A stretch of DNA of 53,352 bases from Nitrososphaerota archaeon (lineage in GTDB: Archaea; Thermoproteota; Nitrososphaeria; Nitrososphaerales; Gagatemarchaeaceae). The stretch covers positions 1-53,352 of the forward strand of contig JAPCJK010000002.1 of NCBI GenBank assembly GCA_027886975.1, in the 5' to 3' direction. The translations under genes were made by a program, and so were the position numbers. Below the pieces are notes generated by a model that had not been told where the DNA came from, did not search any database, and saw only the letters and a list, made by a program, of their open reading frames with translations. Each line of letters opens with the position of its first letter. Within the stretch, counting starts at the first letter, position 1. Of this stretch, positions 8,468 through 15,228 are shown one piece after another.

Positions 8468-8798
8468 TTTTCCTGTCGCTCTTGTGCGACTTAAGGTGCC
8501 TCTGCACCCTGAGCGCCCGGTCTATGAGATCTTGGAGGTCCTGGGGAAGCTTCGGGGCTGCCTTCCCTTCCGATAGGACTTCACCTACGGATTTTCCCAG
8601 AAGCATCTTCACGAGTGGGACCCCGTAGTCGTCGCGGAGGGTCTGGCCTATCCTACTCGGGGTGACGCCTTCCTTGGCCAGCTTCAGGATTGTGGTACGG
8701 GCCTCGTCGGGAGTTGTCGTGACCCAGCTCGGATTGGTTTTATTGGGAGGCCTCGTCTGATGAGATTTCCCGTGTCTATGAGAGTGAATCCTAGCCAT
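8349..8798 (-). CDS. rps15: Small ribosomal subunit protein uS15
   Basis: This 149-residue protein starts MARIHSHRHGKSH, matching the archaeal/eukaryotic uS15 N-terminal extension. It continues with the conserved core around the HLKSHKSDRKNVHSLELVE segment that contacts 16S rRNA and ends with KYYKERG. An ATG 15 bases upstream is in frame, but family alignment favours 8798. A minus-strand TATA element (TTTATCAG, 8833-8840) lies 35-42 bases upstream of that start. This is the first gene of the uS15, RecJ-like, pcc1, serS run. Confidence 0.93.
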   Translation of the reverse strand: MARIHSHRHGKSHQTRPPNKTNPSWVTTTPDEARTTILKLAKEGVTPSRIGQTLRDDYGVPLVKMLLGKSVGEVLSEGKAAPKLPQDLQDLIDRALRVQRHLKSHKSDRKNVHSLELVEAKIYRLSKYYKERGILPSDFKYTAVVAQLA

Positions 8799-8832
8799 GC
8801 CGCAGTCTTTCAAGCGAGTCCTAGGTATTCGG

Positions 8833-8840
8833 CTGATAAA
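8833..8840 (-). promoter_or_regulatory. TATA-like element upstream of uS15
   Basis: An AT-rich TTTATCAG element occurs in the 64-base gap between the end of bud32 and the uS15 start. Its spacing predicts transcription starting roughly 10 bases before ATG 8798, giving the ribosomal protein and its downstream genes a promoter separate from kae1-bud32. Confidence 0.4.
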
Positions 8841-8862
8841 TGTTGCCCGCCGGATTCGGACG

Positions 8863-9528
8863 TCATGCCACCCTCGCGTACCTCCCCCGTCTCTCGATGT
8901 TCTGAAGCTGCCTCATGACTTGGCGGAACCTGGTTTCCCCGACTAAGGTCGAGTATCCTTTGTAGAATGCTTCGAGGGCCTCCAATGCGAAGTCTGAGTG
9001 CGCCCCCACGACTGTTTCCTTGATTAGCCTAATGTCGACTGCGTGGTCTTCTAGCCTCTCCGAGCGCATTGAAAGGCCGAAGTCGATGAAGACAAGACTT
9101 TTCCCCCTCCTTACAACGTTGGCAGTGGTGAGGTCGCCGTGCATTATTCCCGATGCATGCAACCTTGCGACGTCTCTCCCGAACATGAAAAAGACCTGCG
9201 CCAGTTCAACAGTGGAAATCCTCCCGATCAAGTCCCTTAAGCGGTCACCCGAGACGAACTCCATGACCAATGTCGCAGAAGCAGGGTCGACGTGGTAGAG
9301 GCAGGGCGCTTCGACTCCCGCTTTCTTGGCCTGATGAATCATCTCGGCCTCTCGGAGAGTCCGGCGTTGCCTAATGGCACCGTCAAGGATGGGGAGCCTG
9401 TACTCTAGGGGCTTCCTGACTTTGTAGACGACATCCAGCCCCTGCCATTCCCCCTTGATGATGTCGGCTTCGGCACCTCTGTAGATGAGCCTCCCTGACG
9501 CGTAATCAGCTTCTCCAGGGGATTTCAA
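8863..9528 (-). CDS. bud32: KEOPS kinase/ATPase Bud32
   Basis: This is a compact RIO-like protein kinase of about 221 residues. It has the GAEADI glycine-strand motif, the VYKVRKPLEYR lysine segment, the TLREAEMI helix, the catalytic loop MHGDLTTANVV and the metal-binding DFGLS motif. Bud32 is the P-loop-less kinase/ATPase partner of Kae1 in the t6A-forming KEOPS complex. I chose the TTG at 9528 because GGAGG (9539-9543, minus strand) lies 10 bases upstream and the family motif follows within about 15 residues. TTG codons at 9537 and 9570 are alternatives. The gene overlaps the end of kae1. In some archaea the two are fused; here they are separate but overlapping. Confidence 0.9.
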   Translation of the reverse strand: MKSPGEADYASGRLIYRGAEADIIKGEWQGLDVVYKVRKPLEYRLPILDGAIRQRRTLREAEMIHQAKKAGVEAPCLYHVDPASATLVMEFVSGDRLRDLIGRISTVELAQVFFMFGRDVARLHASGIMHGDLTTANVVRRGKSLVFIDFGLSMRSERLEDHAVDIRLIKETVVGAHSDFALEALEAFYKGYSTLVGETRFRQVMRQLQNIERRGRYARVA

Positions 9529-10498
9529 CCGTGTCAAGCCTCCAGGACTGTCGAACCTTCGAGTCTTCAATTGGGATTTCTATGCCTCGTTCGATGGCCA
9601 GCCATCCGGTCCACGCTATCTGTGCCCCGCAATCCCCGCTGTATTCCAACGGTGTCATATACAGCTTGGACGAATGCCTCTTCGCCATTGCCGTCATCAT
9701 CGCCCCGAGCCTTCTGTTGGCGGCCACGCCGCCTACGATGATGACCTCCTTCTTCGAAGTGAATGCCAGGGCTCTCTCTGTCACCTCTGTTACCATAGCG
9801 AACGCGGTCTCCTGAATCGAATACGCCACATCGTAGAAGGTTTCACCCCCGTCAAGGAGAGCCTTCGATGCAGTCAGGAGACCTGAGAATGATACGTCGT
9901 TGCCTTTCACCGAATATGGGAGTTTGAGATAGTTGACTGACTTCAATGCTGCGTCCTCGATTGCCGCTCCGCACGGAGAAGCGAACCCATGGTGCCGTCC
10001 GAACTGGTCGAGAAGCTGGCCAAGGGTCAGGTCGAGGGACTCGCCTAGGATCCTCCATTTTCCTCCGGAGAACGAGATAATCATGGTGTGACCCCCGGAT
10101 ACGAGAAGGACTATCGGGTCTTTCGCCCCGGTCAGCAAACAACCGAGTTCTATGTGGCCGATCGCGTGGTTGACTGGGACAAGAGGAACGCCGAGGGACA
10201 GCGCCAGGGTTCTCGCAGCCACGGCCCCGACTCTCAGACAGGGCCCGAGGCCCGGCCCCATGGCGTAAGCCACAGCTCTGATCTCGTCTTGTGGAATTCC
10301 GGAATTGTGCAAGGCATCAGCCAAGACCCTGGCCGCCGAGGCGAGGTGGCTCTGCGACGCCTCGAACGGGTGAATCCCACTCCCTTCCGGGGATTTGTAT
10401 ACGGACTTCGAGTTGGAGAGTATCTCTCCATCCGAAGACACGACTGAAGCCGAGAAAGTATGGGCGGTGCTTTCGACTCCCAGGACGAAATCTTTCAT
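9506..10498 (-). CDS. kae1: tRNA N6-adenosine threonylcarbamoyltransferase Kae1
   Basis: This 330-residue ASKHA-fold protein has the metal-binding HAIGH motif at residues 111-115, the LLVSGGHTMI segment and the C-terminal VGGVAANRRLG and GDCGAQIAWTG motifs. It transfers the threonylcarbamoyl group to A37 of tRNAs as the catalytic KEOPS subunit. It starts at ATG 10498, six bases after the stop of an unrecognised 173-residue gene, and its 3' end overlaps bud32, so all three are probably one transcript. Confidence 0.95.
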   Translation of the reverse strand: MKDFVLGVESTAHTFSASVVSSDGEILSNSKSVYKSPEGSGIHPFEASQSHLASAARVLADALHNSGIPQDEIRAVAYAMGPGLGPCLRVGAVAARTLALSLGVPLVPVNHAIGHIELGCLLTGAKDPIVLLVSGGHTMIISFSGGKWRILGESLDLTLGQLLDQFGRHHGFASPCGAAIEDAALKSVNYLKLPYSVKGNDVSFSGLLTASKALLDGGETFYDVAYSIQETAFAMVTEVTERALAFTSKKEVIIVGGVAANRRLGAMMTAMAKRHSSKLYMTPLEYSGDCGAQIAWTGWLAIERGIEIPIEDSKVRQSWRLDTVEIPWRS

Positions 10499-10504
10499 TA
10501 TCAG

Positions 10505-11026
10505 CTACATCTTTCGGGTCTGCCGGTAGAGGTCTCCCAGGAGGTTGATGTAGGGTTTGACCTCGACGAGGAAGTCGTCGAACTTGCCCCGCTCGAAGGA
10601 GTCGAAGTGCTTGCCTCCGTCCACTACAATCTTGGCAGCCAGCACTATGCCACCGCTCCTTTCCGGCTTAGCCTTGAGCTTCGGGAAGTGGATCAGTGCC
10701 CCATAGCCCACCTTTCTCTTCCCCTTGGTAAAGACCACGTTGTAGTACATGCTGAGAGTCTTGGTGAACTGCGCCAATTGCTTCTTCCTGCTTTCGCTCC
10801 GCTTGACGCTGTCAAAATCGGAGGCCGCCAGTGAGTCTATCATTTCTTTAAGCAATTTCATTTCTCCCACCCTGTTGGTGTATCCCGCGTATTCGATGGG
10901 CATCTGGTAGACACTGTTCATTACCGAGTCCCAGTCGTCGATGACAGCGAAGGTGTCTGTGTCGAGGTTCATCTCCCTCTTTAGCTCGTCCGACAGAATG
11001 TCCTCGACTGTAAGCTTCTTCGGCAT
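10505..11026 (-). CDS. Conserved-looking protein of unknown function upstream of kae1
   Basis: I do not recognise this 173-residue soluble protein. The N-terminal third is acidic (LTVEDILSDELKREMNLDTD), followed by aromatic-rich VYQMPIEYAGYTNR, helical stretches and a basic patch (FTKGKRKVGYGALIHFPKLKAKPERSG). The C-terminal half is predicted mixed alpha/beta. There is no signal peptide, membrane segment or cysteine cluster. ATG 11026 is preferred over 11041 because an AT-rich element lies about 25-35 bases upstream. The gene is first in the likely transcript with kae1 and bud32 (six-base gap to kae1), which suggests, but does not prove, a link to translation or tRNA modification. Confidence 0.75.
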   Translation of the reverse strand: MPKKLTVEDILSDELKREMNLDTDTFAVIDDWDSVMNSVYQMPIEYAGYTNRVGEMKLLKEMIDSLAASDFDSVKRSESRKKQLAQFTKTLSMYYNVVFTKGKRKVGYGALIHFPKLKAKPERSGGIVLAAKIVVDGGKHFDSFERGKFDDFLVEVKPYINLLGDLYRQTRKM

Positions 11027-11049
11027 GTTGGGGCCGTGCAAGCCCCACG

Positions 11050-11068
11050 TAATTATTCTTAACTAATA
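11050..11068. promoter_or_regulatory. Shared AT-rich promoter region of a divergent pair
   Basis: The 48-base gap between the kae1-operon start (11026) and the COG1325 gene (11075) contains one AT-rich block (TAATTATTCTTAACTAATA). For the minus gene it sits 24-42 bases upstream and for the plus gene 7-25 bases upstream. Bidirectional initiation is likely. The exact TATA box for each direction is unclear. Confidence 0.4.
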
Positions 11069-11074
11069 TCACCT

Positions 11075-11530
11075 ATGCTAGAGGCTCCGAGAAGTAAGTT
11101 GAAAGGGCCCATCCAGTCGGTGGAGGTAACCTACCTGATCCACGCCACCGAGGACGAGAAGAAGGTCGAGGAGGCAGTTGGCCGGGTCCTGGCAGTCAAG
11201 GCTCAGCCCGTCATCGAGCGTCTCGAGGGGCACTATGGCAACGAAATCTTGAGTGTGAGGCTTCATCTCACTGGGGATGAAGCTGCCAGGGCCCTCGAGA
11301 GCTTGGTAGAGCGGCTCCCCAAAGACCTCAAGGCTGGATTCCTTACAAACATCGGGGCCTTCGTTGATGAGCACTCATCACTTTTTCTCAGGCTTGACAA
11401 GCAGAAACTGGTCTCAGGAACCCTGGCCCTTGGGTCTGGAGACTCGGTAAGATTGAAGGTGAAGCCGAGGCTGTTCCTTCTAAGAGGTAGAGCAGCTGAG
11501 CTCTATGCGAGCCTTATCGGGGGGTCCTAG
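11075..11530 (+). CDS. COG1325/DUF54-type RNA-binding (exosome-associated) protein
   Basis: This 151-residue protein carries the PF01877-type pattern: a beta strand leading to HATEDEKKVEEAV, the GHYGNEI signature, and LFLRLDKQKLVSG near the C-terminus. The family is predicted to bind RNA and is often encoded near exosome or RNase P genes. The exact RNA target is unknown. It starts at ATG 11075. The next gene, a Pop5-like RNase P protein, overlaps its 3' end by 26 bases, consistent with a small RNA-processing operon. Confidence 0.8.
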   Translation: MLEAPRSKLKGPIQSVEVTYLIHATEDEKKVEEAVGRVLAVKAQPVIERLEGHYGNEILSVRLHLTGDEAARALESLVERLPKDLKAGFLTNIGAFVDEHSSLFLRLDKQKLVSGTLALGSGDSVRLKVKPRLFLLRGRAAELYASLIGGS

Positions 11531-11828
11531 GACGGCAAAGAGGTATGTTCTACTTATGGCAGACGGCGACCTTTCATCGGAGGAGTTGATGAGCATCGGA
11601 AAAATATTGGAGACGAGGTACGGAAAAGTGAAAATGATACCCTTGAAAGAAAATCCCAATGCGGTCGTCGTTAAGACGGACAACGAAATCGCGCCGATAC
11701 TGAGGGAATCCGAATGGGGCCTTGTAATTGGAAGAAGGAGGATTAAGGCGATTTTGACATCTGGGGCCATAGGTAAACTCAAAAGGCGCGCGTCAGATGC
11801 GGCGGCCAATGGCGAAGTACATGAGTGA
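11505..11828 (+). CDS. rnp2: Probable RNase P protein component 2 (Pop5-like), diverged
   Basis: In this 107-residue protein the strand KRYVLLMADGD, a helix (EELMSIGKILETRYG), the central strand VVVKTD and the ending RRRIKAILTSGAIGKLKRR match the Pop5 layout: an RRM-like fold closing with a TSGT-type turn followed by basic residues. Pop5 pairs with Rpp30 as a protein cofactor of archaeal RNase P. The match is by pattern only and the protein is short. The neighbouring COG1325 gene supports the assignment, since that family is frequently linked to RNase P subunits. No Rpp30 gene is present here. Confidence 0.5.
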   Translation: MRALSGGPRTAKRYVLLMADGDLSSEELMSIGKILETRYGKVKMIPLKENPNAVVVKTDNEIAPILRESEWGLVIGRRRIKAILTSGAIGKLKRRASDAAANGEVHE

Positions 11829-12186
11829 CGAGTACTTCTCGCTGGTCCAGTCGGCACTGTCACAGGACCCGAAGTGGTCGGAGAGCACGAAGACTTTGAA
11901 GACGAGCGTCGCTTTCAGCGTCACTGATATCGGACAGAACTACGTTCTTGGAGTGGAGAACGGCGTGACCACGTTCCAGAAGGTCACCCCTGGTACCCCC
12001 GCGGAGTTCTCCCTCGATGGGAACTACGAATCCTGGTGCAAGGTGGCGAAGGGGGAAGTAGACCTTCAGTCAGCAGTCCTCAAGGGGCAACTCAGATTCA
12101 AGGGCTCCCTTACCAAGATCTTGATGTACAGAGACAGGTTCATCAGATTGGCCGAAGTCATGAGGGACGTACCAAAGGAATTCTAG
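11821..12186 (+). CDS. SCP-2 sterol-carrier-domain protein
   Basis: This 121-residue protein from ATG 11821 (MSDEYFSLVQ) has an SCP-2-type fold pattern: alternating strands such as VAFSVTDIGQNYVLGVENG, then EFSLDGNYESWCKVAKGEV and the conserved ending LKGQLRFKGSLTKILMYRDRF. SCP-2 domains bind lipids or acyl-CoA thioesters. Position next to the beta-oxidation genes (Zn-ribbon protein and thiolase immediately downstream on the other strand) fits an acyl-lipid role, though it is cotranscribed with RNA-related genes. The start overlaps the Pop5-like stop and the stop overlaps the DUF35 gene stop through a shared CTAG. Confidence 0.75.
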   Translation: MSDEYFSLVQSALSQDPKWSESTKTLKTSVAFSVTDIGQNYVLGVENGVTTFQKVTPGTPAEFSLDGNYESWCKVAKGEVDLQSAVLKGQLRFKGSLTKILMYRDRFIRLAEVMRDVPKEF

Positions 12187-12614
12187 TTGGGCAGGAATAC
12201 GTAGTATGGGTTTCCTTCTTTGCTCGCCCTTGCCTCGACCCTGAGCTTCATTCCCGGCTTGACCTTCTTAGGCTCCACGCCTTCGAGCCAGGCTAGCACC
12301 TTCAGACTTCCAGGGAACTCGCCGATGGCGATGATGTAGGAATCGTTGCTGGTGAAACTGGCCGGCGCCACCTGGACCTGGGTAAAGGTCAGGAGGGTGG
12401 CTTCGGGCCCGACGTTAACCCAGACGAACTCATTCTTCATGCACTTCGGACAGTCCGCCTGTGGAGGGAAGGAAACGTTGCCGCACTTGGAGCACTTCGT
12501 AGTGACGAATCTCCCCTCCTTGAGGGCGTTCCAGAACTCATGCGTCTTCGAGATGGGGATGTCGAACCTCAATGTAAGGGACCTCCTGGAATGCAGGACT
12601 GGCATCTCGGCCAT
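12183..12614 (-). CDS. DUF35-type Zn-ribbon/OB-fold acyl-CoA-associated protein
   Basis: This 143-residue protein has an N-terminal helix, a four-cysteine zinc ribbon (C41, C44, C55, C58) and a C-terminal OB-fold. Proteins of this type pair with thiolases or HMG-CoA synthase and position the acyl-CoA substrate; in archaea a thiolase/HMGCS/DUF35 complex is established. Here the partner is evidently the thiolase encoded directly upstream (three-base gap). No HMG-CoA synthase lies nearby, so the pair may act in beta-oxidation or a related acyl-CoA cleavage rather than the mevalonate pathway (inference). Confidence 0.85.
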   Translation of the reverse strand: MAEMPVLHSRRSLTLRFDIPISKTHEFWNALKEGRFVTTKCSKCGNVSFPPQADCPKCMKNEFVWVNVGPEATLLTFTQVQVAPASFTSNDSYIIAIGEFPGSLKVLAWLEGVEPKKVKPGMKLRVEARASKEGNPYYVFLPN

Positions 12615-12617
12615 GGC

Positions 12618-13778
12618 TCAGTTCCTCGAGAGTATGGTCACGTAGGCGTAGTGACCCGTCCCCCCAACGTTGTGGATCAGTCCCATCCCCTTCTTTATCG
12701 GGGCCTGGCGCCTCCCGGCTTCACCCCTTAGCTGCCTCGTGATTTCCACTGCCATGGACACACCTGTAGCTCCGATGGGGTGCCCCTTTGCCTTGAGGCC
12801 CCCGTCAAGGTTCACAGGTATCCTCCCTCCGAGTTCTGTCTGGCCTTCTCTGATCATCTTGGCGCCCTCCCCTTTCTTGCAGAACCCTAGGTCCTCGTAT
12901 GCCATAAGCTCCGCAATCGTGAAGCAATCGTGGACCGTCGCGACGTCGATGTCTTGGGGGGTCAACTTCGCAGCCGAGTACGCCCGTTTCGCGGCCTGAG
13001 CGGCAGCTTCCAAGCCCACGTAGTCGCTCCTTCTGCTCAGATTGGCTGAGTCCGACGAGTACCCAATCCCCTTGACCCAGACCGGAGTGTCGGTAAGCTT
13101 CTTCGCCACTTCTTCAGATGCGAGGATAACTGACGCAGAGCCGTCGGTCAGAGGGCAGGCATCATAGAGCTTCAAGGGCCAAGAGATTACCTGGGAGTTC
13201 AACGCATTTTCGAGGGTTATCTCCTTCTGGAACTGAGCATTCGAATTCATCGCCCCGTAATGGTGGGCCTTGACCGAAACCCTGGCCATGTCCTCCTCGG
13301 TTGTGCCGTATTTGTTCATGTGCGCCACCGCGTAGAGGGCGTAGTACGCGGGGAACGTCATGCCGTAGTTCTCAAACTCCCACATATATGAGCCGGCCCT
13401 CCCAATGAGTTCCACAGACGTCGGGGTGTCCACTTCACTCATTTTTTCAACTCCGACTGCCAACGCCACGTCTCCTTCTCCGCAGACGATGCTGTTGTAA
13501 GCCGACTTCAGGGCCGCGCTCCCGCTGGCGCATGCCGCCTCGACCCTCATCGTCCCGACTGAGTCCAGGCCCGCGTACTCGTTGACGATGACAGCAGGGA
13601 GAGATTCCTCGTTCCAGGTCCCGGCACTCCCCAAGAACACATTCTTGATATCCTTCTTGTCGACCCCCGCGTCGTCGACGGCCTGTTTGATAGATTCAAA
13701 TGCGAGCTCGGCAATGTTCACGTCCGTCCTCCTGCCGAACTTTGAATGCCCGACGCCTACGATGGCGACTCTGCTCAT
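12618..13778 (-). CDS. Thiolase family protein, SCPx/acetoacetyl-CoA type
   Basis: This is a 386-residue thiolase. The nucleophilic cysteine is C83 in EAACASGSAAL, the second active-site region reads VHDCFTIAELMAYEDLG and the third GLKAKGHPIGATG. The archaeal SCPx-like class lacks the CVGGG-type C-terminal cysteine of classical thiolases; here that region is HNVGGTGHY. The reaction is thiolytic cleavage or Claisen condensation of acyl-CoAs. The tight pairing with the DUF35 protein supports the complex-forming archaeal class. The classical thiolase at 17.2-18.4 kb differs in all these features. Confidence 0.88.
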   Translation of the reverse strand: MSRVAIVGVGHSKFGRRTDVNIAELAFESIKQAVDDAGVDKKDIKNVFLGSAGTWNEESLPAVIVNEYAGLDSVGTMRVEAACASGSAALKSAYNSIVCGEGDVALAVGVEKMSEVDTPTSVELIGRAGSYMWEFENYGMTFPAYYALYAVAHMNKYGTTEEDMARVSVKAHHYGAMNSNAQFQKEITLENALNSQVISWPLKLYDACPLTDGSASVILASEEVAKKLTDTPVWVKGIGYSSDSANLSRRSDYVGLEAAAQAAKRAYSAAKLTPQDIDVATVHDCFTIAELMAYEDLGFCKKGEGAKMIREGQTELGGRIPVNLDGGLKAKGHPIGATGVSMAVEITRQLRGEAGRRQAPIKKGMGLIHNVGGTGHYAYVTILSRN

Positions 13779-13838
13779 TTCCTGATAGCCGAAAGAAGCG
13801 CCGGCCCTATTTCAATTTCCCTGCGGATAACGGCAAGG

Positions 13839-15032
13839 CTAGCCGACAACCCCCATCTCCTTGGCCACCTCTTTCATTATGGTGAGGCGCTGAATGTCGT
13901 TGGTCCCCTCATAGGTCTTGATTATCTGAGAATCCCTGAGAATCCTCTCGACCTGCATGTCAGTCGAAACTCCGGCGGCCCCCATGATTAGCATGGCCAT
14001 GTGGGCGTTCTTCTCCGCAGCCTCGGTGGCCACTATCTTCGCTATGGAGGATGCCTTGATGAAATCCTTCCCCTTCTTGGTCAATGTGGCCGCCCAGTAG
14101 GTTAGAAGTCGCGCCGTGTGGACGGCAGCGGTCATCTCAGCTATCTTGAATTGTACCTGCTGATAGCTCAACAGATAGTTGTCGAAGGTTTGCCTCTGCG
14201 TTGAATAGTTCAAGGCCGCTTCAAGTGCGGCCTGCGCGAGGCCTGTCCCTTGGGCGGCGACCCCGACCCTGCCGTGGTCGTAGCAAGTGAGTGCGATGCG
14301 GACGCCTCTGCCAATCTCGCCGACGATGTTGGTCTCTGGCACCTCGAGGTTCTCCATCACCAGCTCGACCGGCTGGTCCCCTCTGAGGCCTATCACTTCC
14401 GTGCGCTGGCCGACTGTCAGGCCTGACATTCCCTTCTCGGCGATGAACGCCGTTACCCCGTGGTGCCTCTTGCTTCCTTCAATGGGGCTCGTCCGCGCAA
14501 AGATCAGGAAGACGTCCGCCTTGTCCCCGTTGGTGATGAACATCTTCTTGCCGTTGATCACGTACCTGTCCCCCTTCTTCTGAGCGTTGGTCTTGATCGC
14601 GGCGACGTCGGAGCCGGTCCCGGGCTCGGTCATGGCGTGGGCCGCGAGCTTCTCTCCTTTGGCTATCGGGACCAGGTATTTCCTCTTCTGCTCTTCGTTG
14701 CCGAATAGGAAGATGGGTGTTGATACCAGATAAGTGGCGCCCACCACGGCCGAAAACGCTGCGGAGAACCTGGCGATCTCCTCGGTTGCAAGAACCAGCG
14801 AAAGGTCGTCGCCGCTCCCTCCGCCGTACTCCTCAGGGAACGGGATCCCAAAGAGCCCGAGCTCCGCCGCCCTTTTGACCAGTCGCATGTCCATCTGGTT
14901 CTCCCTGTCGATCTTCTGGGCGACTGGGGCGACCTCTTTCTCGGCGAATTCCCTCACTGCCTTCCTGAATGCCTCGTGCTCTTCCGAAATCGCGATTGCG
15001 TAGTCAGAGGCGACAGGCGAGAGGGTGCTCAA
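13839..15032 (-). CDS. Acyl-CoA dehydrogenase
   Basis: This 397-residue FAD-dependent acyl-CoA dehydrogenase has the [13 protein letters not shown] flavin-contacting motif, [13 protein letters not shown], the helical C-terminal domain with [13 protein letters not shown], and the conserved ending [13 protein letters not shown] that carries the catalytic glutamate of most short/medium-chain enzymes. It performs the first step of beta-oxidation, formation of trans-2-enoyl-CoA. The start is a TTG at 15032. It lies upstream of the thiolase/DUF35 pair on the same strand with a 60-base gap. No electron-transfer flavoprotein genes are present in the window. Confidence 0.93.
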   Translation of the reverse strand: MSTLSPVASDYAIAISEEHEAFRKAVREFAEKEVAPVAQKIDRENQMDMRLVKRAAELGLFGIPFPEEYGGGSGDDLSLVLATEEIARFSAAFSAVVGATYLVSTPIFLFGNEEQKRKYLVPIAKGEKLAAHAMTEPGTGSDVAAIKTNAQKKGDRYVINGKKMFITNGDKADVFLIFARTSPIEGSKRHHGVTAFIAEKGMSGLTVGQRTEVIGLRGDQPVELVMENLEVPETNIVGEIGRGVRIALTCYDHGRVGVAAQGTGLAQAALEAALNYSTQRQTFDNYLLSYQQVQFKIAEMTAAVHTARLLTYWAATLTKKGKDFIKASSIAKIVATEAAEKNAHMAMLIMGAAGVSTDMQVERILRDSQIIKTYEGTNDIQRLTIMKEVAKEMGVVG

Positions 15033-15187
15033 TTCAACTCACGCCCCAAATGCTTGATCCAGAACGAGAAACACAGATAACGTGAAGGCGCATTTTTCGA
15101 GTGAGAGATAACCTTTCGCCCCAATCATCCCGGGACATTCTTACAATGGCGCCGGTCCAGAACCTCGTTGGGTCCATTACCCCACAA

Positions 15188-15198
15188 AGGATTAAGCG
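15188..15198 (+). promoter_or_regulatory. TATA-like element upstream of the HCDH/ECH fusion
   Basis: The 196-base divergent gap 15033-15228 holds no gene. Its only well-placed AT-rich element for the plus strand is AGGATTAAGCG, 31-41 bases before the TTG start at 15229. A purine-rich AAGGAG lies at 15221-15226, only two bases before that TTG. Confidence 0.35.
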
Positions 15199-15228
15199 AC
15201 CTCTAGTCAGGGCCGAGACGAAGGAGCC

